A stretch of DNA of 64,000 nucleotides from Pterobdella sp. o SKG-2022 (GCA_964035795.1 OZ038324.1:9215077-9279076); one strand, 5' to 3'; shown: positions 1 through 27,478, numbered from the stretch's first letter. A program made the numbers and translations. The notes: generated by a model from the sequence alone, not told the origin.

Positions 1-2707
1 AATACTAAGAAAAACTACCAAAGCCTACCTTACAGTCAGTTTTGTTCATCATTGCTCTGAAGAACGCAGTTGAAATGCTGCGAGGAACAGCCCAAAGGAA
101 GATTTTTTGTTGTTGTTGCATCGTTTCGGTTCGAATATAATTTCAGAACTGGTTGGTTTTTTAAGATACGAATCTTAATAATCTAACCAGTGTCTTGAAA
201 TTAAATTCATTTTACTGTTTGCCTTTTGAAAAAATCTTTATTGTTTCTGATTTTTAGCGTTTTTGGTGGTTAGCGTATCTAGATATTGTTATTGTTTTTA
301 TGATTGTTTTATGTGTAGTTATTGTTGTTTATGATTTTTATTTTTGTTTGTAGTTGAATTCTGGTTATAACGAGGGGAAAGCTTCATTCAGTTTTGGTGA
401 AAGTTAATGGTTATAAAAAAAATTTTATTGAATAATTTAAAAAAAAATAAAACTTATATATTAAAAAACAAAAAATTCAAATGAGCCTCATAAATAAAAC
501 AGTTTCTCGAAAAGTTTTTTTAAAATGAATTTAAAACAGCAATTATTTGAATTAGAGCAAGTCTTGTGTATCATTATCGATTTTTCATTGATTTCAACTT
601 ATTTAAATAATCCTTCCTTAAAAAACAAATTAAAACAAAAGTAAAAATAATTGACACTCGATAAATTGTTCAAACAAAAACTAAATAATATTCTTAGCAG
701 TTATCTCATATTTTTTAATTTATTTGATTCAAGGTTGAAATAAGGTCAAAACATTTGATGAAGTACAAGAGTATCTGGTTTTTTTATTCAAAAACTCATT
801 TTGGTAATTGATCATTGAATTTTTTTTGTCTAAATGCATAAAAAACTGTTTGAAATGTGACGCTATAAAATTTTGATAAGATTGTGAGTTCATTTTTAAA
901 AATATTTCAAGTATGATTTACGATTAATTTAAAAAACACTATTAGTGTAAATTATAACTTCAATTGATTGAAAAATTTTTTAAATTTCATTATTAAAAAT
1001 TATAATTAATTTTTTATTGATTAGGTTCCTAATGGATGTAAATTAAAGACAGCCAACCTCAATTAGCTTGGAATCGCCAACAAACTGCAACTGTAACAAA
1101 AACTTAAAAGTATGAAATAATTTATATTCTTTAGTAATAATTATAAGCAAAATTAATTGGCTTAACAGCTTGAAATTCTTAACTGATCTCAGGAATATGA
1201 AAACCGGAAAAAAAGCAGCAAAACTTGCTTGTCGTCTGTAGCAATGAAGCTAGCAGCAGAAGAGGGCGGTGCTTGTTCAGTAGAAGCCAATCATAGAAGA
1301 GAAAAGCGAAGTAACAATTTGACTGGCAATTGGAATTTACCCAACCGAAAAGTGAAGAGGAAGATGGAAATAACGATGAAAAAAAAAGAAGATGAAGATG
1401 AAGAGAATGAAGGAAAAAATGCAGAAAGTAGAAAAATGACATGAGAGAAAAAGAGAAAAAATATCGTTTAAAAAATGATATATTATAGGACTTGAGCATG
1501 AAGTTAACTTTGAAATGTGCGATGTTGGTGATGTATGAGTGTGCCTTATAATACTAATCAAACTTATATTCATCACCATGGGCTATCAAAACTATCGTGA
1601 AAATGATGATCAAACTAAAATAAAAGTTAAAGATGATGATGAAGAAGAAGATGGTGATGAAGAAGATGATGAAAAAAACGCTGAAGAAGAAAATGATGGT
1701 GAACCAAGAAAGGTAAGACAAGACAAGAAGGTGAAAGGGATGAAGGAGAGGATGAAGAAAAAGAAGATGAAGAAGATGATGAAGGAGATGATGAAGGAGA
1801 TGATGAAGGAGATGATGACATGTATAAAGCTAATCAAAAAGATGAACAAGCTATGAACATGATAATGCATTTAATTTGTAACTATTAACAAGCTTGAAGA
1901 CTTCACGGATAAATATAAAGATAAAAAAGTTTCGTCTATAGATACCTGCCTATTATATTCTTGTGCATTTTTGTGTGGTTGACATAAGTGCATATGAATT
2001 GATATATCTCCTCTATGTTAAGTTTTAATGTGGGTAAAATTTTTTCATCTGCGCGTGTCTAGTTTTTTTTTGTGTTTTTAGCGTAATTTTCCAAGAAGTG
2101 ATTGTGTATATATGCTTCATTGTATGTATGTTATTATTCTATATATGTTTGTATATATGTATATTTTATGTATTTTATATAAAAAAAACATATATGTATT
2201 TTTCAATATATGGATACTTTTATGTATGTATAGATGTATATCAAATAATACTTTTATAGACCTATATATGTGTGTTTGTATGCTTGTGTGTACGTTATAA
2301 CACAGAGCTGGGGAAGCAACCAGGGTTACCCATTGCTTATGATAATTGTCCTCTTTGCTTACTAAACAGGTTTTGACTCTGTTTAATAGATTGAAGTTCT
2401 TAGGTTTAGTTTTTTATTTGTTAGCTTAAAGATTTTGAGAAGTTTTGCAGAGTTTTGCTGTTTTGTTGCGACGTTTTTGAAACAGGTTTGTGTTGGAGTT
2501 GATTTTTGTTGTAATTTTTTTGTGGATTTGAAGATGGATAACGTCAAAGTTACAAAAAAAAATTAAAAAACCGTTAATTTTATACCAAAATCTCTCTATC
2601 AAAATACCCCAGAAAATTTTTGTCAGTTAAATTTTGTATAGAACTAGCTAGTGAATAGTGAATTAGTTGTTGAAATATTGAAGTAGTAGTAGCAAAAAAA
2701 AGTTGCA
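1..2707. other. AT-rich upstream region, no supported gene
   Basis: Mostly A/T-rich sequence. Two adjoining + strand open segments stand out: 1,229-1,444 (Lys/Glu-rich, begins after a CTGTAG that could be an acceptor) and 1,539-1,856 (Asp/Glu-rich, encoded by GATGAA-type tandem repeats with a 12-base period near 1,770-1,815). A consensus donor AAG|GTAAGA lies at about 1,712. The phase does not join to the transporter start at 2,708, and the composition is that of a purine repeat, so I treat this as repeat-derived or possibly 5' untranslated sequence of the downstream gene. Confidence 0.4.
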
Positions 2708-14440
<11,733 letters not shown>

Positions 14441-14526
14441 GAACTAACATTGTAAAGATAGAAATAATTGGAGTGATCTAAAAAATGGTCAAAAAAAGGA
14501 AATGGAAGCCAAAAAAGAAGACTATA

Positions 14527-14532
14527 AATAAA
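14527..14532 (+). terminator. Poly(A) signal of the transporter gene
   Basis: AATAAA, 87 bases after the stop codon at 14,438-14,440. A second AATAAA about 145 bases further on is an alternative. Confidence 0.6.
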
Positions 14533-17500
14533 AGACTAGTTTAGTTTTAGTACAGTCGTTGTCGTAGATGCTGTTGTTCTATTGTTTCACAAAACAATAA
14601 TAATATTTCTTGTTTCCATTTTATTATTAATTTTTATTATTATCATGCTGAATCATGTCTTTCAAAGCTCAAGTATATTCAATAAATCTTTCACAACGCA
14701 TATAATTCTTTGGTATTTGTCATTATATTACATTCTAGAGCAAATGTTATATCGTTTGATATTCAAAAATTTGAAATATATGATTTTTATTTAAACTGTA
14801 CAAATTAATTTTTGAAATTTCGATTCACTTTTATATGTTAAACAAAGTCTTTGGTCGCCATTTTGCTTTTCATCAGCTTTCACATTTTCTTCATGGTTGT
14901 GGTTCACTTTAAAAGTTAATTTAAGTCTCAAAGTATTTTTAACTTCTAGTATATATAATCTTTTTTGTTTTTTGATGACTTTTTTTGAATGAAAATGGAA
15001 TTTTTATATAAATAGGCTACACCTATTTCCTTTTCATTTTCCGGTGAAAATATAAGAATATAAATTTTAATTATTTTTTGATAATATATTAGATAATTTC
15101 ATTCAAAAAAAATCACTAAAAGCTATAAAATTTATAAATGACTTCGAATTTTTCCAATACTATAGGAAAGCTTTTTCAAAGGTAGCCAAAGTTTTTAAAA
15201 GCCGTATTAAACACTGTAGATAACATACCAAGCACAAAACTGCAATAATTTTCCAATTTCCCTTCATGAATCGTTCAAAAAGCATGTTTCAAAATTATTT
15301 TTGCTTAGATTTGTAATGCATTTGAGCGCAAAACTTTCAACTCTTGAATATTGAGTTGTTTTAGTATTGATGTTTTTGATATTTTTTCTTCCTTTTTTCT
15401 AATTATTTTATTTTATTTCAATAATTTCTTTTTGTTTTTAATGTTTTTTCAATTTTTTTAGTGGTTTTGAGAATATATATATTAAATATAGCTATGTGAT
15501 GTATGTTTATCAAGATAATCATTATATTGTATTTTAATAAATCTTTTGAAACATTTCATGGATAAAAATAGAATTAAAATAATAATAGAAACTTAAATGA
15601 AAAAATAAATGTTTTTGAAAATAAAACTACGAATAATTGAATAAACTAAACTTAACTATTGTGTAAATTTCAATCTGTTTCCCTGATAATAAGCTGCATT
15701 GATAATAATAACGTAAAAAGCTTAATATTGTTTTAAACATTTAGAAAACATAAGTTATTTTTTTATTATTATATCGAACAAAAAAAATAGAAATTCATGG
15801 TTTTTTTTTGTTTCAAACAATAAAAATAAGATTAATTCTTTTATAATTGTATTCGACGCTGGCTCTGCTTTCACAAGGACTTTCACATTTGTACATTTTC
15901 GGCTTTCAATTAATTCTAATTTAGTCTGTTCATTCATAGATTTTTTATGATAATATAGTTTTTAATATTATTTTTATTATTATTTTTATTATTGTATTCA
16001 TAGGGTATTTTGAAATCCATTCTAGTTTCCTTGGTAGTTAATAAAACCGAAATTATTGTTACAAGATTATTTCTAGAAAAACACTTTGTTTAAAAAATAT
16101 CATTGGTAATGATAAATCTTTATCTATTAGTATCAATGAAACTGAAAAAACTGAATCATTCGATAGAGGGCGATACTGTTCAAAAATGTAACTTTAGAGA
16201 TTTAGTTTTTATTTTTAATTTTAAGCTTTATTTTTTTTTTTGGAACTCATTATAAAATAATGGACATATTTGAAGTACTCTGAATGGCATTTTGAGTAAA
16301 AATAAGAAAAAATGCTAATTTTGAATTTTTTATTTTTCCAATAAGAAAATAAGTGGAAAATATAAAAAAAAACAAGTTAATTTTGTGTTTCAAATTTTTG
16401 AAAGATAAAACAGAAAACAAATTTTTGACTCAATGTTAATTTCCAATTATTTTGGTCAAAAAAATAATAAAGAAGACAAATAAAAAAAACAAAAATTCTA
16501 CAAAAGTGCACACTTAAAGCAAAAAACTGGAAACATAACTAAAAAAAATTCACTTCTAAAAGCGTCTTCAAATATTTATACTTCAATTTAGATTTTCTTA
16601 CGTTTGCTTTTAAAAGATATTACTAATTCTATGATATATTTATATTTTCGCCCTTTATTCGATTAGATTGTAATCCTTAGCAACGCATTTTGTTCCAATC
16701 TATTTTTCGAAATAAAAAATGAAACATTTTAAAAAATTTCTCATTTCGATTTTTTAATATTTTTATTGTTTTTCTAAAACGTCTAAAAATACGAAAAAGC
16801 AAAAGCTGAATATTTTCAGTTGATTAAAAAGGTACGAAGTTCTCAGTTAACTCCAAACCAATGAGAACTCCGTGTGTATATATTCTACTAAGGATTAAAA
16901 GTGAAATTAAGTAAAAATGCATAATAAAAACTATTTTGCAAGTGCAGTAATATATGTTTAAAGATTGAGATCTTCAACTCAAAAATAAATAAAAGAAAAG
17001 AAAGTAACACTCAGCGCTTGATAAGTTTGTATTTGGCTTGAGAAGGAGTTATATTGTTAAGGAAACCATTTTGATAATATTCTTCTGAAGAATGATGGAG
17101 TAAGCTGTAATAAAAAAAGTATGAAACAAGAAAAAAAATAAAAGCATGAATAACTTTGAAACAAAAACATGAACATAATTTTGTTGTTATTTCACTGTTT
17201 TTGATTGTTTTCAATAAATAAAATCAAAAAAAATGTGAATAAAATGAAAAGTGAATTACATTTTTATCATGACTCGCTTAAACCACAGGAAGAATTTTTA
17301 TCAAACAAATAGCTATTCTATCATATTATTTTTTTATTTCTTTTTTAATGATTAATATTTTATTATGATATTCTTATTTTTTTTATTTTGATTATTATTA
17401 TTCTATAAAAAACAATTCAAGAAATAATAAACTTTTATTGTTTTCGACGATGCCTGATTTGCTTCATCACCAAATAACTGGTTCTTGCCTGGATAAATAA

Positions 17501-17562
17501 CCATTAGAATAAAAACAAAAAAAAATAAAATTTTTAAAAAGTAGTTTATCCAACCTTCTTTT

Positions 17563-17640
17563 GGTTCTGATGGCTTAGTTGGCAGACTGTTAAGCTGGAG
17601 ACGCAAAGGTTTAGAGTTCAAAACTCAACGACGTTTGTTT
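17563..17640 (+). mobile_element. Degenerate tRNA-derived SINE head
   Basis: The sequence resembles a tRNA gene: an A-box-like TGGCTTAGTTGGCAGA and, about 35 bases on, a B-box-like GAGTTCAAAACTC. The acceptor stem does not pair cleanly, so it is not a functional tRNA. I interpret it as an old tRNA-derived SINE. Confidence 0.45.
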
Positions 17641-18239
17641 CGAACGTAAGTTTTGCACCCCAAAATTTTCATGAAAAATCTCTAAAAAAATCTTTTGAAC
17701 GAGATTTTGTAATATATTCAAATTAATATTTTGTCTAAAAACTATTCACGCGTTTATCAACCACTTCATTAGCCAACCATTCTGCACAACCTCTCATTAT
17801 ATAACCTACCCATTCATTTATTTATTTACCCATCAATGATTCATTTATCATTAATTCATTGGTCATTCATCTTCTTCTCACTTCATTCATTCTAGGTGCT
17901 TTGAGAAGTAGAGAAAGTGACCACAACTCCATTAATTAGTGCTTTACAATAATTTTAGCCACTTAACCAGCCATCTCTTCATATGAGTATTTATTCCCTT
18001 AATAATCTTTTTTTTTTGATTTGAAAATTTCTAATCTCCACCAAAGATAAACAATTATATTTGGATAATTAAATATCTATGGTGGCATTAAGCCGCATCT
18101 TGCAATTGTTATTCTTTGTTGCAGCAGGGTGGTTTTGCTTTTCCGTTTTTTTCTCAATTTTTAATAATAGGATTACAAAACAACTGCAAATAATATTCTT
18201 GCATTTTATAAAGAAATAAATGCACGTGACAATGTTTTG

Positions 18240-18515
18240 ATGAATGGATATGTGCATGGGTGTATTAATGGATGAATAAAAGGATGGATAGATGGATGGA
18301 TGGAAGGGTGAAGGAAAGGTATGAAAATAAAAAGATTAGTGGATTTCTGTTAAATAAAAATGTGTGCGAAGTTGAATAAACTCAAAGAGAAAAAGAATAA
18401 AGACGAAAGAATGGACGTCAGCTGGAATTAAGGGATGGATGGCGAGAACAAAAGTTTGGATGCAAATGGGGATGACAGGTAGGGAGGAAATGTGGATGGA
18501 TAGATGGATGAATAA
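18240..18515. repeat. ATGG tetranucleotide tract
   Basis: Degenerate (GATGGATG)n on the + strand, interrupted, followed at 18,600-18,720 by a GT/TATG-rich stretch. Confidence 0.85.
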
Positions 18516-21394
18516 AGATTGGATAAAAAATGAATAGATTAAGACTCATGAATTATCTATGCAATTGAGCATTCTTTAGAAAATATTTGCAAGCAAATGT
18601 GACTCTGTATGTTTATGTTTGTGTGTGTGTATATGGGCGTGCGTGTGGTTGTGTTTATGTATGTTTGGGTGTGTGCTTGTGTGTATGTATGTTTGAATGT
18701 GTTTGTATGTATGTGTAAAAAAGAGAAATTTCTGGATGTTATTAAAGAAATGTAAAACAATTTTTCCTAACCAACAAATAATTTTAATCAAATTCGAAGG
18801 GGCTTTACAAATGTAATTTTTGACTATAAAAAATATTCTTTGTGCATCAACAATATTAAATTTTTACATGAAATTATTGTTTTTGAATTTAAATATTTTG
18901 TTTTTTTCTGCAGTTTAAAAATTTTATACTCATAGTGAACATTAGTTTTTGAATTTCGCATCGTTTTATACAACTTTAATAGAGAAATTATATTTTTTAT
19001 AAAAAAAAATTTGAAATTTAAACAAAAATAAATTTAAAAGTTGAAAGAGTTTGTTTAAATTAGCAATTTTTTGAGTTTTCCAACATTCATTCTCATATCT
19101 TCACTGAAGATCTTTAAGGTTCCAAACAAGTTTTTGCGAATAAGAGTTACAAAATAAAAATAAAATTTATAATTAATGGTGAAAAATAATTTACACGATA
19201 GAATGAAATTTTCTAGATGAAAAATATTTTTAAAAAATTAAAAAACCTCAGAATAGATTGACACATTTAGTAAGAAATTTTCATATAGGAAATTAAAGAA
19301 AACTCAATTAGTTTGCATCATTATATATGTTTTCATAACGCGAAGAATACAAACTAGATTTGTTGCAAATTTGTTCAAAAATGTAGAAGTCCATATTTGA
19401 TGGAGTTTATGCTCCAAATAAATGTTTAACCGTGGACGTAATTCTTTTATAGCCCATTCTATTCACCAAAAGGTATAAAAATAAACCAAGGTTGAAAGAA
19501 AATATTTCTCAAGTTTGATAACTAGTCAAAAAAATAACCTCTATGCTAGCTTGAAAACAGCAGTTGGAGTATAGGGCCAAGCAAACCATTGGCTTTTTGG
19601 GTTGAAAATTAAAGTTGTCTAGAAGAAATGGAAAGAACGATGAAGTTTGGAGGATATTGTTGAAAAATGATGAAGTTTAATGAGAGGTTGAAAATGTTTT
19701 CAGATTCAAAAACTTACAGATCTGCTTGATGGTTTGAAGGTGAGAGTTTGAAGATTGCATTGTAATGATGCAGGTTAGAACTAACAATAACATCTATAAT
19801 TTCAACAAAAGAACACTGTGAGAGTAGGGTCGTCAAGGATTACCACAAGAAGAATATTATCTTCATACAAATCTGCGACAAACCTTGCTGAAGTTTGATA
19901 CCACATCAACATATGAAATAAAAATTTTAAAAACATATTAAATAAACAATTATCACTGAAATACAACTATAATTTATACATGAAAAAAAAAAATTATTTG
20001 GACTAATTCAACTTGAAGTTGAGAATTAGGAAATCTCGTTTTAATTGAATTCATGTTGAAAAACGAAAAAATATTTGAGATCACAATGGGACAAGACACT
20101 TGGTGGGCTCTCATGGAAGAAATCATCATAGAGAAGTTATATAAAAGCTGGAATAATAGCAATAAAAAACAAGTGATAGAAATAATAGAAATAATAACAG
20201 GGGTAAGAACGGTGGTATTGAAAAACATCGAAAAAAAATAAAAAAATAGAATAGACATTACTGAATTTTATTTGAAAAAAACTGAGTTAATATCTTGTTC
20301 TCCAGTATTTCCATAATACCATCCCAACACGTATACAAAAGATATATATAGAAAAATGTGCTGATAATACATGTATGTATACTTTCACCAGTAATAAAAC
20401 GTTTCCCAGTTGAGTCTATTAAATAATGATGTTTTGCATTATTTACAAGTGTTTTTGAAATAATTTTTGTAAAAATTTCTTTCAAATAATGCATATTTTA
20501 TCGTTATTTTAAAAAAATGGAAATGTTGGTAAATATTTAATAACAATAATAATGAAAAGTTTCAGATAACAATAATAATAATAAAATTTATTATTATTTA
20601 TACTATTATATTTATTATTTTTATTATTCTTGAAAATTTTATTGACATTATTTGCTCACCTATCATCATTCTTTTTATTGTTATTTTTTTTATTTTTCCT
20701 CAACTTCACTTCAGTACTAGTATCTTTACACCACCATCATTATTATTTTTTTCTGCTTTTATTATTGCCATAATTAACATTGTTTCACCATTATCATAAT
20801 GTATTTTTCACCATCATCGTTAATATCACCATCAGGTTCATAAGGGAACCCCACACTCAACTGTAGAAGCATTCAAAGGTACAGAGTTGTGCATGACAAA
20901 ATAATAAAATGGACAAATTCAATTAAAATTCCAATAGTGTTGGAATTTTTGAAATACGAGCAGTTGTTAATAAAAAATATATAAAGCAAAAATGAAAAAA
21001 TCAAATGAGGACTTTAAAATATCAAAAGTCAGTTATGAATGTATGCATGCGGGCGACCTATGCACGAGAAATAATATCATAAGCAACAACAACAAAAAAA
21101 TCAACGAAAAAAAAAAAAATAAAAATGAATAAATAACAGTCGAAATAATTATAAAAGTGAAAAATACATTAGTACGCTTCGAGGTATTTTTGAAGTTAAT
21201 TAATCTTATTTTTCATAGCTTGTATTAAGTATTCACTATTGAATAATATAGCATTGAAAGTTTCGGTGCAGAAGCATTACAAAACTTGGTGTGTGCAATG
21301 CAAGCCTTGATTATGTTTGATAGTGACCTAGTGGTTAGAAGGTATGCATAGGAAGACTTCTATGTGTGGTGTATGAGGAATGGGTGGGTAGGTA

Positions 21395-21620
21395 GATTAC
21401 GGGGAGAAGGGGGGGGGGTGGATAGGTGAGCGGTGAATGAATAGGTTGATGATAAAATGAATGGTGAATGGATGGATGATAGATAGATGATTGATAGATA
21501 ACTGATAGATTGAGAGATGATTTATTGGAAAATGAATAAGCAAATGACACAAATAAATGACGAATGGATGGACATATGATGGTTAATGGATGATGGATTG
21601 ATGAATGGGTGATGGAGAAG
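21395..21620. repeat. ATGG tetranucleotide tract
   Basis: Degenerate (GGATGATAGATAGATG)n on the + strand preceded by a G9 run. The minus-strand open frame through it is an artefact. Confidence 0.85.
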
Positions 21621-22645
21621 TGATAAAAGAGTTCAGTAGTTATTGAAAAACAATCGGAAAAGTAGAATGAATGAACGTTTGAATAAAGCAGATACAAAGA
21701 TCAAGAGATAGATTTATACATAAAGTAAAATATAATTACCTAATAAGACAGATTGTTTGTTGCATTGTTGAAGAACAAAACGAACGAATTTAAAAAAAGA
21801 TGAACAGATGGATAAAAATAATGAGAAAATAAATAAATAAGGTTTGGAATGATGGAGGGATGAAAAAAAATGGTGAATATTCTCATAAAATGAAGCTCAG
21901 CGTAAGAATTCGTCATCAAAGACCTTTACAACTATTAACATGTTTTTTATTGTTTTTTTGTTACTATTGTTGCTGTTATTCTTGTGATGTTATAATTATT
22001 TTTTTGATATTATTTGTATTGTTGGTATTTATATTGTTTTTATTATTATTTTTAACATTAGTTATTGTTTTTATGATTATTTTTGTATTATTTAATTTTT
22101 ATTTGAAAATAGTTTTGCAGAATAATGAAAGTATAATAAATTAATTTCCATTTTTCCAATCTTTTCGTTGGAAAAATACGAAAAATAAAAAAGAAAAACA
22201 ATAAATCGGCTGCACCTTGCTTATTAGTCGAACCGGAAAGAGGTTCAAGATTACTTCCGGTTGTTTTACACGTGGAAAAACAAAAGTAGTTTGAAAATTA
22301 AATTAACTTTTGATTTTTTTTCATTATTTTTCAAACTTCAATTTTTTCAAGTTTAAACTTTACGAAAAAATTTTTTTGAAATAAATTTAGTTTGTCATGG
22401 CTTTCACGTCATTTATTTCCCAAATTCCACTTTTCACTTACTTTCATTAATTTTTTTCGTTTTTTAAGACAATTTTTTTAATTAATTTTTTCATTTATTT
22501 TGAATTTGATTAATTCTTCAAATTTTCATTTTCTCAACAATTTTATTTTATGTTTTTGAAAATATTTTTTCACTTAATCATTTTTTTTTACATGCTGTTA
22601 TTATTTTCCTCCTCCTCGTCTTCTTCCTCTTCATCCTCCCTCTCC

Positions 22646-22656
22646 TATATAAATAG
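22646..22656 (+). promoter_or_regulatory. TATA box candidate
   Basis: TATATAAATAG, a textbook TATA element, follows a CTCCTCCTCGTC-type pyrimidine tract and is followed by CAGTTCAC, an initiator-like start. It lies about 90 bases before the ATG of a small open frame at 22,739. Confidence 0.35.
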
Positions 22657-22738
22657 CAGTTCACAGCACAACGACAAAAGATGTAATTTTTGAGCTTGTT
22701 TATGTTACCACAAAGTCATCGGTTCTAATTATTTTTTC

Positions 22739-22996
22739 ATGGAAATACAAAAAAATGCATCATTTATTGAAAATTATTTATTCAACACAAAAACTCTGAA
22801 AAATCTCCAAGTTAATTTATGGTTGCTATATAAGGCTGGAAATCTGAATAAATATAATTACGAGCACACAAAAAGCTTATTAGAAACAATATTAGAAAAA
22901 ATTTTGCTCGGAAACATGGAGCCCAACTCAAACGACTATCAAAGGGAAAAAAAATCTTTTTCGTCGTTTGAAAGCCAGTGCATTTGTAAAAATTGA
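22739..22996 (+). CDS. Small open frame of unknown function (uncertain)
   Basis: An 85-codon frame rich in Lys, Asn, Leu and Ile that is not a simple repeat. It contains segments such as NLQVNLWLLYKAGNL and TKSLLETILEKILLG that could form helices, and ends FESQCICKN. It has no signal peptide or membrane segment and no family I recognise. The TATA-like element about 90 bases upstream is the main support. Frames of this length occur by chance in AT-rich DNA, so it may not be a gene. Confidence 0.25.
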   Translation: MEIQKNASFIENYLFNTKTLKNLQVNLWLLYKAGNLNKYNYEHTKSLLETILEKILLGNMEPNSNDYQREKKSFSSFESQCICKN

Positions 22997-23600
22997 TTTT
23001 GCATAAAAATAGTTAAAAACTGAGTTTGAAAAAATTTTTTAAAAGCTACTTCCAAACAAAAATAATCTATAAAAACTTGGAAAAACCAACAAAGAAAGTT
23101 TCCAACAATAAGAAAAAACTTCCTCGCAAACAAAACAAAATACTCATAGTTGACAGTAATCTACACCACAAAACGTGAGTTATCTTTCCATGTTTTCTAC
23201 ATGTTGATCATATCCTCAAAAGAGCTTCCAATCACTTTCAACTCAAACCACTTAACTAATGTACAAATATTAGTACATTATGAATAATGTTCGTAATGAA
23301 CCTTTCAAAACTTCTGAGTTGCACTATACATTTTCTACCACATTAACTTGAGTTTTGATATCTCCTTTTACATATTATGCCCTCAATCATCGTCCCGGCA
23401 CCATTGAGAAAAATGCATATAGAAACAGAAACTTCAATCCACTACAAACTTGTACTTGGTGAAGTAGAATAATCTCAAACAATACTGAATCATTCCTTTA
23501 TTGAGCTTTCCGCAAGACTATCTTCCACCCGGGCGATGTTGAGGGGAGGGTGGTGATGCTGGTGCACATAACCTCTTTTGTGGTGAAGTTTGGTGGGTGG

Positions 23601-23955
<355 letters not shown>

Positions 23956-26628
23956 CAAAGATAATGATAAAAATATTTAGTACTGTTATTTATAATGATG
24001 TCTTTTATAACAGTAAAAATGATTATCTTCGAAAGCGCTATTTATTATTATTTTTATTATTATTCTTGTTATTGACATATGATACAAGTTTATGATGACA
24101 ATACTATCGACTGAGTTTTCCCGAAAAAAAAGAATAATGAGAAAGAAAAAAAAAAAAAAAGTGGTGATAATGATGAAGACAAACTTGATTGAAAAAATTA
24201 TGAAAATGAGTATTATAGAAAAATAATATTACTTTCATTATACGTTTTTTTTATTTTTTTTATGATTTATTTTTTTTATTGTTATTATTATTCCTATTTT
24301 CTTGAATTATTTTTAATCTCTTATCCATTCATTTATTATGAACTCCATGATTTTTGATGACGTTGAAGTCCTTTTTTTATTGTTTTTTATTTTTTTATTG
24401 ATCGCCAACGAAGTTTATTTTTATTGATTTTTTATTTATTATTCTTTTATTTATTTTTTTGTTTTTAATTATATTTTTAGTTATTATTAGTATTTCAATA
24501 AAAATTTCCAATTAGAATTTTTATTTTTCGTAATAATTATCATTTCAATTAAGTATGTACTCAACTTTGTCGTTTTCATAGCTTATCTTTTATTATAATG
24601 AGCCTTAGCGTAGCCGTGTTGTTTTTTATAGTCGCTTATTATAAATTCATGATAAACTTGCAACAACAATAAAAATAATAAACTCCCGATAATTAAATAT
24701 AATAAAAAAACTAAAAAATCACTAGGAAAACGAATGATGTCCAAAAACAAAAAATAATCAATAAAAACAACTAACAACCAAAATTGCACTAAAAATGACA
24801 ATAATAAAAATAAAGTTAATGAAAAAGAATGAAATGTAAATAAAAATAATAGAAATAATAAAAACAACAACATTAATGCATTTGTATCATTAAAGAGCAG
24901 AGGTTTATAATGACGTAAGCTCGAATTATGGTCTTTTATTGTTTTGATCCAATAACAATGAAACAATAACAATAACAATGAAACAATAGCAGTAACAATG
25001 GAACAATAACAGTAACAATAAGAAAAAAACAAAAAGACTATGATAACAATAATAATAATAATAAACATTTCCATACCGAAAAAAACATTGATGATATGAT
25101 AAGATAAAAACAAAAAAAAATAAAAATAAATAACAAAAATAAAAATAAAAACAACAGTAGTAACTATGAAAACAAAAGTAGGAACAGTATGACGTAATGT
25201 ATGATAAACTGGAATGGATAAATTTATGTTCAAAAATTCCCTTTCATGTTATAAAAACAAAAAAAACGTTGTTTTAATCCCACTACTCTAACCATTGGCT
25301 CCATTTTTTTATTTTACCACAAAAGATATTTCTTTTATACTAAACAATTTTCCGTGAAGCATTTGGGCATTTTTGTTGAAAGCGGAGTGGGAGGAAGTAA
25401 ATCAATGTTGTTGTTGTTGTTGTTGTAAATGTTGTTGTTGTTAATTTTTGTTGTTTTTTATTAGGTTTTCAAATTTTTTTATTTCCGTTTTTTTTTCATA
25501 TGGCTGTACCCTACTATTCTGTTTTTTTCATATTTATCGTTATTTTTCCATAATTCTTTTGCATACTATTTTTGTTCAATACTTTTATAGTCATTCCATT
25601 CTTATTATTTGTGTTTCAACATAGGGTAATTTCCTAAAATTTTTTAGGAAATTATTTTTATTATTTATAGCTCACTTATTCTTTCAAAAAAATAAAACAA
25701 CGAAAAACACATTAATTATAATAAAAAAATAATCTTTTTTTTATTATTCCAAATAATATAAAAAACATGGAAAAATTATTCCAGCTGAGGGAAACTAAAT
25801 AATTCAGTTAGGTAGAATTAAAATTGTGCTTTTATGCTCACAATAACAAAAACAAAAATTCGTTCTCATCATTATTGTTAGTTTATTAGTAGAGGTAGAA
25901 AAATAATAATACTAGTAAGAATAGAAATGTAAAATTAATGGAAATAATGAGAGCAAAAATAGCTTTTATGGAAGTTGTGAGATTGACGAACCTAATGATA
26001 ATGGAAGTCATCATAACTCTAGTTTTACCAACTTTATTTTTTTACTCTGAAATTTCATATTCGTGCAAAATTTTTGTTTTATATTCTTTTTTTTTACACT
26101 CTAGAAAAAAGTTTTTCGAAAGAATAATTATTATGAAGAAGATAAACGGCATGAAATGGTGAAAAAACATGGAAAGAAAAGTAGAAACTAAATAGGAAAT
26201 GAAAAAAAAGAGAAGAAATGGCAATGAAAATCATTTAAAAAAAGCAAAAATAAATTGAAAAAAAATAATCAACAAAAAAGAAAAAAAAATCAAAATTAAA
26301 TAAAAAAAAAAAATAATGAAGAGAAAAAATCACAAATAAGAAATGAGAGGAATGAATTGCAGGAAACAAAATTAAGCAAAAAAAAGAAAGAAAATTTAAA
26401 GAGTGAAAAAAAGCAAAGCACTTTTGCATTAGCAGCCTTGAGTACAAATTACAGAATATTAACCGTTAAATAATGGAAAAATCAAAAAAATCACACAGAT
26501 GGAGCACACTCAATTAATTCATTGAGCAATAAAAAATTAATTCCAAATAGTGGATAAAATACAAAGGACAATGTTTTTGAGTGCATTTTTGATCTTTTTA
26601 ATTAAGTACACAGTGTTTATGCCCAAAA

Positions 26629-27478
<850 letters not shown>

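Noticed and set aside
34..77. Possible 44-base minus-strand exon with good acceptor and donor at the window start
   Set aside because: Only 14 codons, no family similarity I recognise and no partner exon inside the window.
14851..14870. YY1-like AAAATGGCGACC on the minus strand
   Set aside because: The frame that starts there ends after seven codons and no exon follows; treated as chance.
24583..25233. 216-codon hydrophobic minus-strand frame
   Set aside because: It is the antisense of AT-rich AATAAC/AACAAT-type repeats; no splice sites, start context or family pattern, and the composition matches the surrounding non-coding DNA.
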